This document shows positions 36,301-61,400 of a stretch of DNA of 64,000 nucleotides, piece by piece. This stretch comes from Clytia hemisphaerica. Its lineage: Eukaryota > Cnidaria > Hydrozoa > Leptothecata > Clytiidae. Both the position numbers and the translations under genes were made by a program. The notes under the pieces are model-generated. The model did no database searches and was not told the origin of the DNA. It worked only from the letters and a program-made list of their open reading frames with translations. The DNA lies in assembly GCA_902728285.1 (NCBI GenBank), contig CACVBU010001358.1, positions 992,001 through 1,056,000 on the forward strand, in the 5' to 3' direction. How positions within the stretch are numbered: the first letter of the stretch is position 1; each line of letters opens with the position of its first letter.

Positions 36301-37460
36301 ATGTTATGCTTTTGCAGAATAAGCAAAGAGCCTCATGTATGTATAGAGTTGCTTTAAAAGAGCTCCTAAAAAGGAGAAAGTTAGTCAGCATAAGACCACA
36401 AAACCACAGCGAGCATCAACAAGTTTCGATCTTTTTGGTAATCTCTCATTTGGTGATTTATTCACGGCATGACATTATAACGGAGAACCCCTGCCGATCC
36501 CAAGAAATGGGTTTTCTAATCATTCACGGGTCGAAACCCCTGAAGCCTTAGCATGTTTCTCATTACATTGTCTTTAAAACGCTTTAACCAGACAGGGTGG
36601 CAAACCGATTGAAACAAAGCCACGCGGGTAAAAGAAGGCACAAGCATGGTTTGCACCGACAGAAAAATATTTCAGGAAATCTCATTTGGCTAAAAACGCT
36701 CTCTTTTTCACAAAACTAGTCATTTTACTACGCCATCCAGATAAATAGTTCGTTTGAGTTAGGCTGAAACTATACTGGTATTGAAAGCCTGCAAAGAGAG
36801 CTCTGCAAGGGGAGGACCACAGGAAGTATTTTATATTGAAAGGCAAATGAGATATGATTCGAGGGCCAACCATGGTTTGGCCTGAGGAGGCAAAATTTGA
36901 AATTAAGGTGCCAGAAATGCTGAAAACGCATCTAAATCATAGGTTAATGGATTATTCCGTAAAATGAAAGAATTTAACGATTGTTGATTTTTGATGAGTG
37001 CTGCATTCGAGACCTCGAGAAATTCTGCAAACTTGGCTTTCTTTACCTGTTACCCACTATTATGATTTTTTTCATAAAGTGCACATTTCCCGTAAAGAAG
37101 TGGTTAAGAAACACCATTATGCACACAATTTTAAAAAGAGGATGAGACAGGGTAGCTACCAAAAATAGCTATATTATAGCTACAATTCTACTCGTCATAG
37201 CTACAATTCTTGTATAGATAAGATATTCAATAGCTGAAATGCAGATTCAAAAACTTTATGAAATCGTTTGAAATATGCAGATTCACCGCCAGTATTTCTC
37301 GAATCACCGAAATACCGACCCAAAAAATCAATTTTACCGTCACCACAAGGCATGTCCAACACCGAAATACCGACACTTTTTACTTAAAACACCGAAACAC
37401 CGACGCAAAAAAGAGTCAATACCGACACACCGACAAACCCGTACGCCCCCCCCTTTATAT
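33330..37460. mobile_element. 4.1-kb composite inverted-repeat element
   Basis: The left end (TAGTGGGGGGCGTACGAGGG, then ACACCGAAATACCGACAGAT) is mirrored at the right end (CCGACAAACCCGTACGCCCC), where the CACCGAAATACCGAC word occurs several times. Inside are blocks shared with 495-990, and CAACCATGGTTTGCG appears repeatedly (33.78, 34.18, 36.65 kb), itself a short palindrome. No transposase is recognisable. A second element (34749-36131) has inserted into it. Confidence 0.55.
34749..36131. repeat. Nested element with TTAACTCTTTGGCGG ends
   Basis: The ends TTAACTCTTTGGCGG and CCGCCAAAGAGTTAA are perfect 15-bp inverted repeats. It splits the older repeat that is continuous at about 840-985. 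Just inside the left end lies the perfect palindrome GGGGGTCGTTAACGACCCCC. About 1.38 kb, no recognised protein. Confidence 0.7.
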
Positions 37461-39500
37461 ACGCTAAAGTAAAAATAATTCCGCACATGTAGATGGGTCA
37501 GTGTTTGAGGTCTGGCAAAATTTCCGGGAAATAGCCTATCCAGCAGGGGTGCGCTCGCTCGCGGATCTAGGTGGGTTCCATCTCCCCCGTAGATCTTTTT
37601 CTTGGGAAGTTGATCTTCAAATTATTTTTCAAAATCAAGGTGAGCTTGGCTCAAATTTTTTCATCTATGGCTCAAATTTTAGGCAATTTCTCATAGTTCT
37701 TGAAAATGTCAATTTCATTAAACAGCGCCGGGTTATTTTTTCATGAATCCCTTTAGAAGTTTTGCTAGGGTGCGCACTCGTCAGGACTTTTTGCACGGAA
37801 CAAGGAAGAATTTACAAAAATGAACTTCAATGCATTAATACTTACCTTTAAATCATCCAAATCTGTTCATTCTTTTTTTAAATCAATCAGGAATTATCAG
37901 GGAAGCTAGTAAAAAAAACTGCATCCAGGTATCTATTTTCTTTCCAAAGATATTCATGTTGACCACGGCACCGGAAAATTCTCGACCCACATTGAAACAA
38001 ATGGCTGTCGCTATTGAGTTGGTTTTCAATTGCGGTCTTTTTAGTAAACCCAGGTAAGATTAGGCTACTTTATTTGAAAATCTACAAGCCGTCTGGAATT
38101 TCGAAAAATAAGGAGAAATTGCGATTTTTAACAAGGTTGCAGATTTTTTCATTTAAGCACCATACACCATCTGAAAGCGGATTTCAGCTTTCTAGTGGTA
38201 AAGTTTGATTTTAGCTATCATTTCCAGCTCATTAGCGATGAGCTAAAGTTTATCAGTCATTGGGCCGATTTTCAGACCGCACCGGTAAAACTCCCCACAT
38301 CCCGCCACACGGAAGACTAGATTTCATCCGCCATTTTTAGTGCAATTTTGGTGCTTCCAAAAATTATTTCTTGCTGGCGTGGTGTAAGGAGGCGATTCTT
38401 TGAAAAGGTGATTTTTTTGTGTTTTGAAAATGGAATAACTTTGGGAATACTTAACCAATTCTTATAAATGACCCCTCATTTTTCTCACAAAGGTAAGGAC
38501 TTTCAAATAAAATTAGTTTGGTTTCCAAAAATTGAGGGGAAAATTTTGGCCTGTCCACCCTAGTTTTGCGGTGCACTTGTTTGCTTGCGAGTCAAGTAAA
38601 CGATATAGTGCTTTCACAGCATTAATCTTTGATACGCATTTTGGCGGGACCCTACAATACAAAAGTTCTTGCCTACAACAGATAATCTCTGCAACAGTGC
38701 TATGTTGAGAAAATGATTTTCTAATATATTTTTTCTAGCTGTTTTTTTTTGCTGATATGATGATCGGTAGGAAGTATCTTGCAATCCAGATCAGCTGATC
38801 CAGATTTCTCGATGCTTCTCACCCCTATCATAGTACTAGTCATAGTACTCTGGTAAAATTTTTATATATATGCGAAGAAATAAGAATTTCTGTCCAACTA
38901 TATTCACTCAGGAGATTTGGGTGGCAGAGCAGCATATATGCATTTCGTCCTTATTAGAACTTGTCAGCACTGCATACTGCACCCTGGCTGGCTAGATCTA
39001 TTTAGCCAGCATCTCTAAACCACAAAATCACTTGTGGTTCAAACTGAGAGAAATAGTGGACAGAAGGTTTACTGTCTCAAGAGGGAGGAAAGCAAGCCTC
39101 AACACTGCATGAGAGGAGATATATAATGAGAATAAAAACAAGACAGCAGTTAGGCTACGTCATATCTTTCTTTGTTTCAAGCTTAAAACTCCTACTCTTC
39201 GGGATATGAGCATTGCTCTTGTTTTGAATATTGAAATTCTCCGTGAATGAATGAGATTTCTTTTCTCTAAACTTTAACTAGAAAAATTTACAAAATCAAC
39301 CTGATGAAACAACCTTTAATAGGTTTACAAAGCCATCAGGCAGTATAAATCGCATGCGCACTGAGGTTTTAATTTAACAATAGAGAGTTTCGAAACCTCT
39401 AAGCCAATCAGCTGTGTTTTAAACATTCTTTTATTTGAAATCTCTATTGATTAATATCTTTTGTGAAAGTTGTCAATTATTTTTAAACCTATTAATAAGC
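37461..39500. other. Non-coding stretch
   Basis: No gene is supported. The short open frames at 37501-37746 and 38014-38208 have no recognisable domain or splice context. Composition matches the surrounding repeats. Confidence 0.4.
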
Positions 39501-39501
39501 G

Positions 39502-39556
39502 GTTCCCAGTGGGGGTTACTATATATAGGTGGCCACTAATAACCCCCACTGGGAAT
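39502..39556. repeat. Perfect short hairpin
   Basis: TTCCCAGTGGGGGTTA pairs with TAACCCCCACTGGGAA around a 20-base AT-rich loop. Probably a minimal hairpin element; it could also be a transcribed stem, for which there is no evidence. Confidence 0.7.
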
Positions 39557-40960
39557 CAAGAGTAAGAGTAAGGCCTAAATGCCTGGAGCTGTCTGTTGTG
39601 TAGACAAGACCGCAGTCAACATCAAGCATATTGATACCATGAGTGGTCTTAAATCCAACAGCCCTGCCTAAATTCAATGTCTTTGAAAGATACAATCTAA
39701 AATAAAAACAAATCTTTTGCTGTGATGCAATGAAGATACCAAAGTGTCAACTAAACTGAGAGATTTGATATACTGAACCAATTGAACCAAATAACAATAA
39801 TTGCTTAAACAAAACATAATTCTTTATTACAAAATTGTTAACGTTTTAAGCACGAGCAGCAGATTTAGAATAATAGAGGTATATGATTATTTTTACAATT
39901 CTCACACTTTTTTGATCACATTAAATTGACATCTTGACATTATAGTCATCTTGTTAGATGTTTTGTTTTGAGAGTTCTTGCAATAGTAGTTTATTGTTCA
40001 ACTTGGAGAAGGAATGTTTGTAAACATGGAATTTTTTTTATAAAAGTTATTTGGGGGTCAGATTTAGGCAGGCTGTCGGATTTAGGACCACTCACGGTAT
40101 ATATTTTTATGATAGAATGAACGTGGAAGGTGTTGTGATGTAAAGGCAACTGATTTAAGACTTTTAGATATGTTAGGTTCATTTTCATGAAACCAGACAC
40201 ACATAGTGCAGTTAACATGTTTCAGCCATATGTTGCCTTCGTCAGAACTGGAACTGTTTAATATAATGGGCTATTCCAAAAAGAAATTGTACAGGGGTAT
40301 TGACGAACTTCTTTCATTAAACCCCTGGAAATTTGGGATAAAAACTATCCCCTGGAAATTAGTAGGGGTCGACATCCCTGGAAAGTTAAACTTTGTGAAA
40401 AAGGGCCATGTCAGTTTATGAGGAGAGAACCCCCTCAGTTAGAGAAATTCCTCAATTCAGCTTAATTGCGATAGTAATTTTTCACTGCAATTGCGGTATA
40501 AACGTCACTTTTACATTTTTCATATACCTCAATTGCTGTATATTCAAGAAACAGAATTCAAGATTCAAGGAAAACAGGCAATTTTTGTATACAATTGATC
40601 AATATCTTTTTAAGGCACAGACAAAATATTTTTTTCCATAGATCAGATTCTTTTAATAAAGAAAAGCCTTAGCTTCTTGTATGATTTTTTACACTCGATG
40701 TTTGTTTATCTTTGTCGACCAGCACTATATGTAGCGGTTATAAGCCTTTGTAGGCTAACCACAAATGAAAACTACCGCCAAATTTAATACACCAAATTTT
40801 AAGTTAGGCTTTCCTCTGAATGTTTCCGAAATAATCTTTGAAATATCTTTCTGCTACTGCCTGCAATATCAAATCAAAGAGGGTAACTTATTTGTGGCAC
40901 ACCCGGTATCATTTGTTTCATTGAAATGCTCCATTTTATTTGTATTCAAAATGATTTATG

Positions 40961-41278
40961 GGAGGGGCGCTTATTCAAATATTGTTATTGATTGAATAAG
41001 ATATTGAGTAGATACTTGTGTCTTAAAAAGAAAGAAAGCAATTAAGAATAAAATGATAGAAATTGTCAAGTGGATTTTTCCAATTTTTCTTTTATTCATC
41101 CTTTTTTGAAAAATCAACCCTTTGAAACAGTTAAGTTTAAACAGATTCCAAATTTGTTGACATACGAATTCTGAAATAAAAAAAATAAGCGCATCGCTCG
41201 AATAAGCGCCCTGCTCGAATAAGCGCCCCGCTCGAATAAGCGCCCCGCTCAAATAAGCGCCCTGCTGGAATAAGTACC
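40961..41278. repeat. Inverted-repeat element with 17-bp minisatellite
   Basis: The right side is five tandem 17-bp units (AATAAGCGCCCCGCTCG, 41184-41268) plus a partial sixth. The left end (GAGGGGCGCTTATTC) is its complement. The frames crossing it are by-products of the repeat. Confidence 0.7.
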
Positions 41279-42096
41279 AAATTTGCTTTTTACAATACTT
41301 TAAGTTTCATGTTTCCAATCGTCAGTTGTAAACTAAATGTTGAACAAAATTCTCTTCCTATTCATACATCGTACAATAGTTAGAGTAATTAACAAGGGAA
41401 TCCATACGTGTCGTAAAATTTGAAAAAGAAATTCTATAGGGAAATAAAAAGTTAATCTTTTGATTTATAATTTGCCAATACATATTTATTAATATGGCTG
41501 CACTTCGCAATAATTTCTGATCTTTTGTTTAAGAGTTTCTTTTTGGTTTTATAGCTTAAAATTTCGAGTTTTTCATTCAGACATAATTGGCATGTTTTGG
41601 AAATGTTATTGTATGTCTTCGCTTGGGAAACAATTTACCATTTTAATGTGGGAATCATGCCTTTTGATTTCATATCCCAGATGTGTGTCGAGAGTGTAGT
41701 GCTATTTTTGTAGCGCTCATTATTAAATGATGATTTGTGTCCATTGTAACGTTCTTTGAATGTCCTTGCTGTTAATCCTAAGTAAACCTTTTTGGGTACT
41801 TTTCCCCGGTAACTTCACATTTGTAAATGACCGATGAGATCTGGCAATTTCCTTCGAGGGGGCAATCATCTTTTATTGTACAATTACATGGCTCGTCTGT
41901 GTTGTTAATCCGTGACAAAAGTTTTTTGTTGTGAGATTTGATTATTGAGCCAATGTTTTGAGTGCAGCTATAGCGCTCACCTTTACGTTGTTTTGATTGA
42001 AAAATTTTCGAAGACCGTTTTCGTGAGTAAAATGTTAGTATAGTATATAAAACTTATTACTTTGTTTATTAAAAAATGAAAGGAACAAATTAAATA
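41279..42096. other. Upstream region of the LRR/EF-hand gene
   Basis: No gene seen. Probably holds the promoter and 5' leader of the LRR/EF-hand gene. No TATA box stands out near the first Met. Confidence 0.35.
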
Positions 42097-56124
<14,028 letters not shown>

Positions 56125-56556
56125 GAAATGATTTCTTGTCAGCCAGGCGGTTTTTTATACAATTTTAGAATTGCAGGTTATGGTTATATCTCTCTTTATC
56201 AAAGGGGATTGATGCAATTCGAAAACTGATGAGAAAACTTGCCTAATTTTGTATCAGTAATTTATAATTAATTTAATGGTACAATTTGCTGTGGAATTTT
56301 TAAGCAATATTCTTTTATAAAATCTTTAATGGTAATATATTTTGATAAAGGCGGTTCTAGGGCTCAAGAATTTTGGTACTATTTTTTACTACTCTATTTT
56401 ATACTTTTAAGGTTTATAATTTGTACATATAGATATATTCGCGATTAATTTTATTTTATTGTATTTTTTGAAGACATTTTTTTATGATGGATGAAAATTG
56501 ATTTTTTTTATACTTTTTTCAAATTTGTTAATAATTCAGTAACGGTATTTTAATAC

Positions 56557-56930
56557 ATGTTTTTTTTTATAAGCATAACGCTTATAAGCATACGAAGGCT
56601 CAGATTTGCAGAATTCCTAAGTATAACATGAGCATATATGTCAGCCTAAAATATTTTTCAAGTGGTCATTTTTATCTGTTTTAAAAAGGTTTGGTAGAGG
56701 TCAAGTAAAAAATAAGACATTCCACGGCTAGCTACATTCCACTGCTCCCAAAATCGGAACAAATTTTTACAAAATTTCTGAAATTTCATTAAAAACTTGG
56801 CTCGGGGGTGAATCATAAGCATGATTCTTAAGCATATAATAAGCATAAACTATGCCTGGATGCTTTGAGAACTTAAGCATACACGAGCCTGACCAAGGGG
56901 CATACACTTGCTTATAAAAAAAACATGTAT
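56557..56930. repeat. MITE copy B, TTATAAGCAT-ended family
   Basis: Second copy of the element at 5181-5503, flanked by the complementary words ATACATGTTTTTTTTT and AAAAAAAACATGTAT. Starts about 430 bp past the stop of the LRR/EF-hand gene. Confidence 0.8.
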
Positions 56931-57890
56931 TTTGATATATTTTAAGTGTGAATTCATAATAATACTTCAATTTGTATTTATACCTTGTTGTGTTGTTCAT
57001 ACCTAAACTCGAACTCAGTCCCATTGTTCCCTTTCTAAAGACTCTGATAGCACTCACGATTATATCATTCGCGCCAGCAAAATCAAAAGATGGTGTAAGT
57101 GACCCTGGGTACGAGGTTGGTTCAAACCATGGTGTAAATCTAAAACTTTCGGTTTTAAAATGATTGCACTTAATTTCTCAAGCATTCATAAATTGAACCC
57201 GGGAGGGTTATAAAAATTTTAGGAGGGGGATCTTATTTGTATTTGTGTCTGGTAATTAAACCCAGGTTGACACTGAAGGTCAAAGAAACATCTAAAGTCC
57301 ATTTTCCTACTGAAATTTCTGCTATGGTACATTTTGCACCAGCGTCAATACAACTACTTCAAAATATTGAGCCCCAACAAAATCGAAGTCGCTACACGCT
57401 TGCTAGGCCTGTAGATTTAAAACGCCATGAACCAATAAATGAAATATTCTTGCAATGGGAAACTTTTTTAAACAAAGTTTTGAAACTGTTCATTTCCATG
57501 ATTTAGAACAGATTAACACACTGTCAGTGACAAAATACTTGGCACAAAAGGGAAATTCACCGGGGTGTTTTGAAACCACAATCGATTTGCAAGTGCTCTA
57601 AAGTAGTGGAAGGGTAGAGTTTTAACGCTGAGTTTTAACGCTAGACTTAAGACTTAGGACCTTAGGATCTGAGGATCCAAAAGTTCAAAAATGGTCCAGT
57701 AGGGCTTGAAATATAGCCTAGAAACCAATAAATCCCTCCCAGATCGAAATAATCGATGAAATCAAGTTGAAGGCCTAGAAATTGACATTCTCGCACTTCA
57801 ATTTTCGAAAATGGTTAATTAGCCAAAAGTGCCAATATATTATGGCACTGATTGTATATAGACTGTTCCTTGATGATAATTGATATTGCT
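56931..57890. other. Non-coding stretch
   Basis: Open frames at 56972-57163 and 57237-57506 show no domain I recognise and lack convincing splice sites. AGTTTTAACGCTGAGTTTTAAC near 57.62 kb is a short tandem related to text at 28.93-28.98 kb. Confidence 0.4.
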
Positions 57891-58110
57891 ATGTTTTTTA
57901 TGTATTTCATGGATAGAGATTTTAAGTCAGAAAATTCGGTGAGGATGGATTGAAAAAATAGCACAATATTTTGCAGTGAGGACTTGCTCATCTGATTATT
58001 TTCAGCGGGGGACAAAAATTAGAGTATAGTTTTCCACTGCGGACAATATTTTGGCCAATTTTTCCAGTGAGAAGGGATCCCAGTGGGTCTGTGAGAAGGG
58101 GTTGAGTACC
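57891..58110. repeat. Dispersed repeat, copy 2
   Basis: Matches 23.72-23.91 kb (AAGTCAGAAAATTCGGTGAG, ATATTTTGGCCAATTTTTCC, AGTGGGTCTGTGAGAAGGGG). Non-coding, in the 3' region shared by the LRR/EF-hand and cyclooxygenase genes. Confidence 0.65.
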
Positions 58111-58442
58111 TGTATCCTTCGCTTGCCTAGATATCCCGGAGGTCTGATAAGACTAGTTGAAAAAAACACAAGACAAGAAAATATTACTAAAGTTTTTGAA
58201 CGATCTTTTCTCTCCAAAGGAGCCAGTTATGTACAATATGCTTAATACAAATGAGTCAAAGATTATTTGAATTGTAGACTGCTTGCATCATAGTCCTTCA
58301 TGGTTTTCTGCGGTACTTTAAGAGTACAGGCTAATTGAATTTGTAAGAAATTACTATTTTTACTGTTTATCAATGAAAATGATCATAATATCAAAGTATG
58401 ATATTTAAAAAATTACAAAATTTCAAAAGATATCTAATAGAA

Positions 58443-61400
58443 TTACAGTTCTACTTTCAAATCTTTGTACGTCTCATGTACGTTATCCGGAACACGGAAA
58501 TCAACATGCGGGCATTCCTCACCATCCTTCAAATTCTCACAAAACAATGTTTTAATATTCATCGTTTTGACCCTCTTAAAAACCTCCTCTCCACCAAAAG
58601 TGGATGGTTTCCAGAATTGTGGTGATGAGATAGGATTGGCGAACAATCCGAAGACAGAGGAAGGAGCAGCAATACTGGTCATTGATTCTCCGAACATGAC
58701 ACCACTTCGGTGTTTCTCCATCATCATGCCGACGAAGAATTCAACAGCATTGATATCTCCACCGTAGACGTCACTCAACTCCTTGGCTAACTCCTTGTTG
58801 TCTGAAAGAGAAAAAATACAGCATTTATATTTCCACCGTAGACGTCGCTGGGCTAACACCTTGATGTCTGAAAGAGAAAAAATACACAGTATTTTATTCC
58901 AATAAAATGAAAACGCTTCTGTGCTTAAAATTCACGCTGAAAATATTCAGGAGGATCAATCAATTTAATAATGAAAAATACACGTTTTCTTTTTTACAAG
59001 CAAGTGTCCTGTCCCTATATCAGGTTTGCATTAGTCTTAGCATTCTGTTCTATTCTTAAACAATAGAACCATTGTTTAGGTACCAAATACTGACTGAGCC
59101 TGTAAACGTTATGTTTATAAAAAACGTGTACGTGGATATTTCATGTTTAAATGAGATAGTTTTTGTTTTCAATTTTCAATTTTTCAACCCACAAGTTCTG
59201 ACGCACAAAAACACAATTACATAAACTCGCTAATGACCTTATTACGATGGTCAATTTTGTAGGGATTAACACCCTAATATTTGTTCAGGGTACTACCACT
59301 CAACCACCTAACAAAATATGCTTTATTACGTGAAATATCTTTCATTTGAAAGCTAAACATATGCCAATCGTAATCCTAACTTGTTTCCAAAGAGAGCTGA
59401 AATGTTTTGATTGATAAACTCAACCAACTAGTCTCTCTACTCTCTCAGATAAACTTACTTACTCTCTGCAGATAAACTTTTCTAACGGTTATAACGAGAG
59501 TTTCGGAAATGTTTAGGTTTACATGTATGACCTATGATAAATTATATCTGATTTCGAGAATCGATGACCAACCTGATCCCACTAATTCTTCGAAGGAATT
59601 GTAAGCAGTTTCACCGAAGCGTTCACGATAATTGTTAAAGGACTGGAGACGAAGTTGGCGGCCATGTTCGATGATTTGTTTGACCACGTGTAGGGTGGAT
59701 ACATCATGATTTCGTGGACCAACCTAAGGAAGAGTAATAGTGTGTGTGTTCTTTCAGTTATAGCTTCTCTTTTTGTTAAAGGACATGCATGTTCACTTTT
59801 CTTTATGAGAACAATTTTACACGAACAAAATCGCCAAAATATAAGAACAACTTAAGAACAAAGCTGAGCCTGAAATTACTTCACTCATAGACCTATGCTT
59901 AACTTCAAGCTATTTAGGGGTTAAAGTAGTAAAAATTGGGTATGATGCCTAAAATACCTCAATTACACCCTATAATTAAGAACAGGCTAAGAAAAATTTG
60001 AGGCTCAAAGTGACAAAAAAATAAGAACAGCCGAGCCTCAGAAAAATTTTTAGCTCTGATTCTTCAGCCACCAACATGAGTCTGACTGGAATATAAATGC
60101 GAGAAAGAAAAGATAACTCCGAACTAACTTACTCTGCCAGCTGGTAATGTTGTCATACCCTCAAGCATATTCTTAAAACCATGTTTCAAAACCATGCCTG
60201 GTTTAAACAGAATATCTTTGACGGTGTATTCCGAATCTTCGACAGTCAGAACAGAAGGTACCAAGGGATGCCAGTGGTAAGCGTGGTTGAACTCCATTGA
60301 GATACGGTTTTGATATTGCAAGTTTTTACCAAATGCAACCTCAGGATCGTAGACTAGTTTAAAATGATACCCACTGATGTGCTGCACGTAATCTTCGACA
60401 ACAATTTTGATGGTTATACCTTTATAATAAGTGAATATTATTTACAAATGCGTTACTGCTAGTAGTTGGTATGACCTGGTCAGAGATTAAACCCACGGAT
60501 TAAACATCCGAATGCTCTGCACTACGGATCGTAGACTAGTATCAGGTGATACACTGATATATCACTGTTGTTTAGTATAAAGGTTGTCGTTTTTTCAAAT
60601 ATAATGTTGAAAAAGTGTCTCAGACAGTTATGGTGAGTTATGAGGTAGAGGCTAAGAGAGAGGTGAAGTGTAACTTATTGTATAACAGATGATCACAATG
60701 TTGTTTCAACATCTATTTAACGCTCAAAGCTTGTTTCAACATCTATTTAACGCTCAAAGCTTGTTTTTAGCAAAAAGTATGGACTACAGTTAAATCCAGT
60801 TAAGTAGTACTATGGATAAGTGAAATGCGGAAAAGTAAAACCCCTTATCGGACCTTTTCATAAATTACGTCACGGACATCACTTGCCTCGTATTCAAACA
60901 ATTAAACTATGGTGATTATGTCCCTTGAGACATTAATGACTTTTTTTATGAATAGAAAGTAGTTTTAATAAAATCCGTTTGGAGTTATTCACCCTGGCAA
61001 TAGTTTCAAAACGAGGGAAGTGATGTTCGTGATGTAATTTATAAAAAGGACTATTATTCATGTTTTGCTTGTCTTACCAATGATTGCGTTTCTGGTGGTC
61101 TGGAAAAGTTGTTCATCTGACCAATCAGGATGATGTTCGGCCAACATGTCACAAATCTTGTTGTGTTCCCGAACAAATACGGTACTCCAAATAACAAGTC
61201 CGGGTAGGATACCGAAAAACCGATGACCAAGGGCGAATCGATTATCCTCGGGTGTGTCTGGTTGATAGATCATCTCAACATCAGCATCTTTAACATTTGG
61301 TGGCCAAATTTCACCATCGATTACCTAAAAGTGGAAATGAATATTACAAGTTTTGTTGTTTTCAGAATAGAAAAAAAACTGTCCGTTTGATAGTGTTTTA

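Noticed and set aside
40971..41252. 93-codon minus-strand frame
   Set aside because: Its start is the 17-bp minisatellite read as GALIRAGRLFEQ-like text; not a gene.
41184..41278. CRISPR-like array
   Set aside because: The 17-bp units are head to tail without spacers, in animal DNA; it is a minisatellite.
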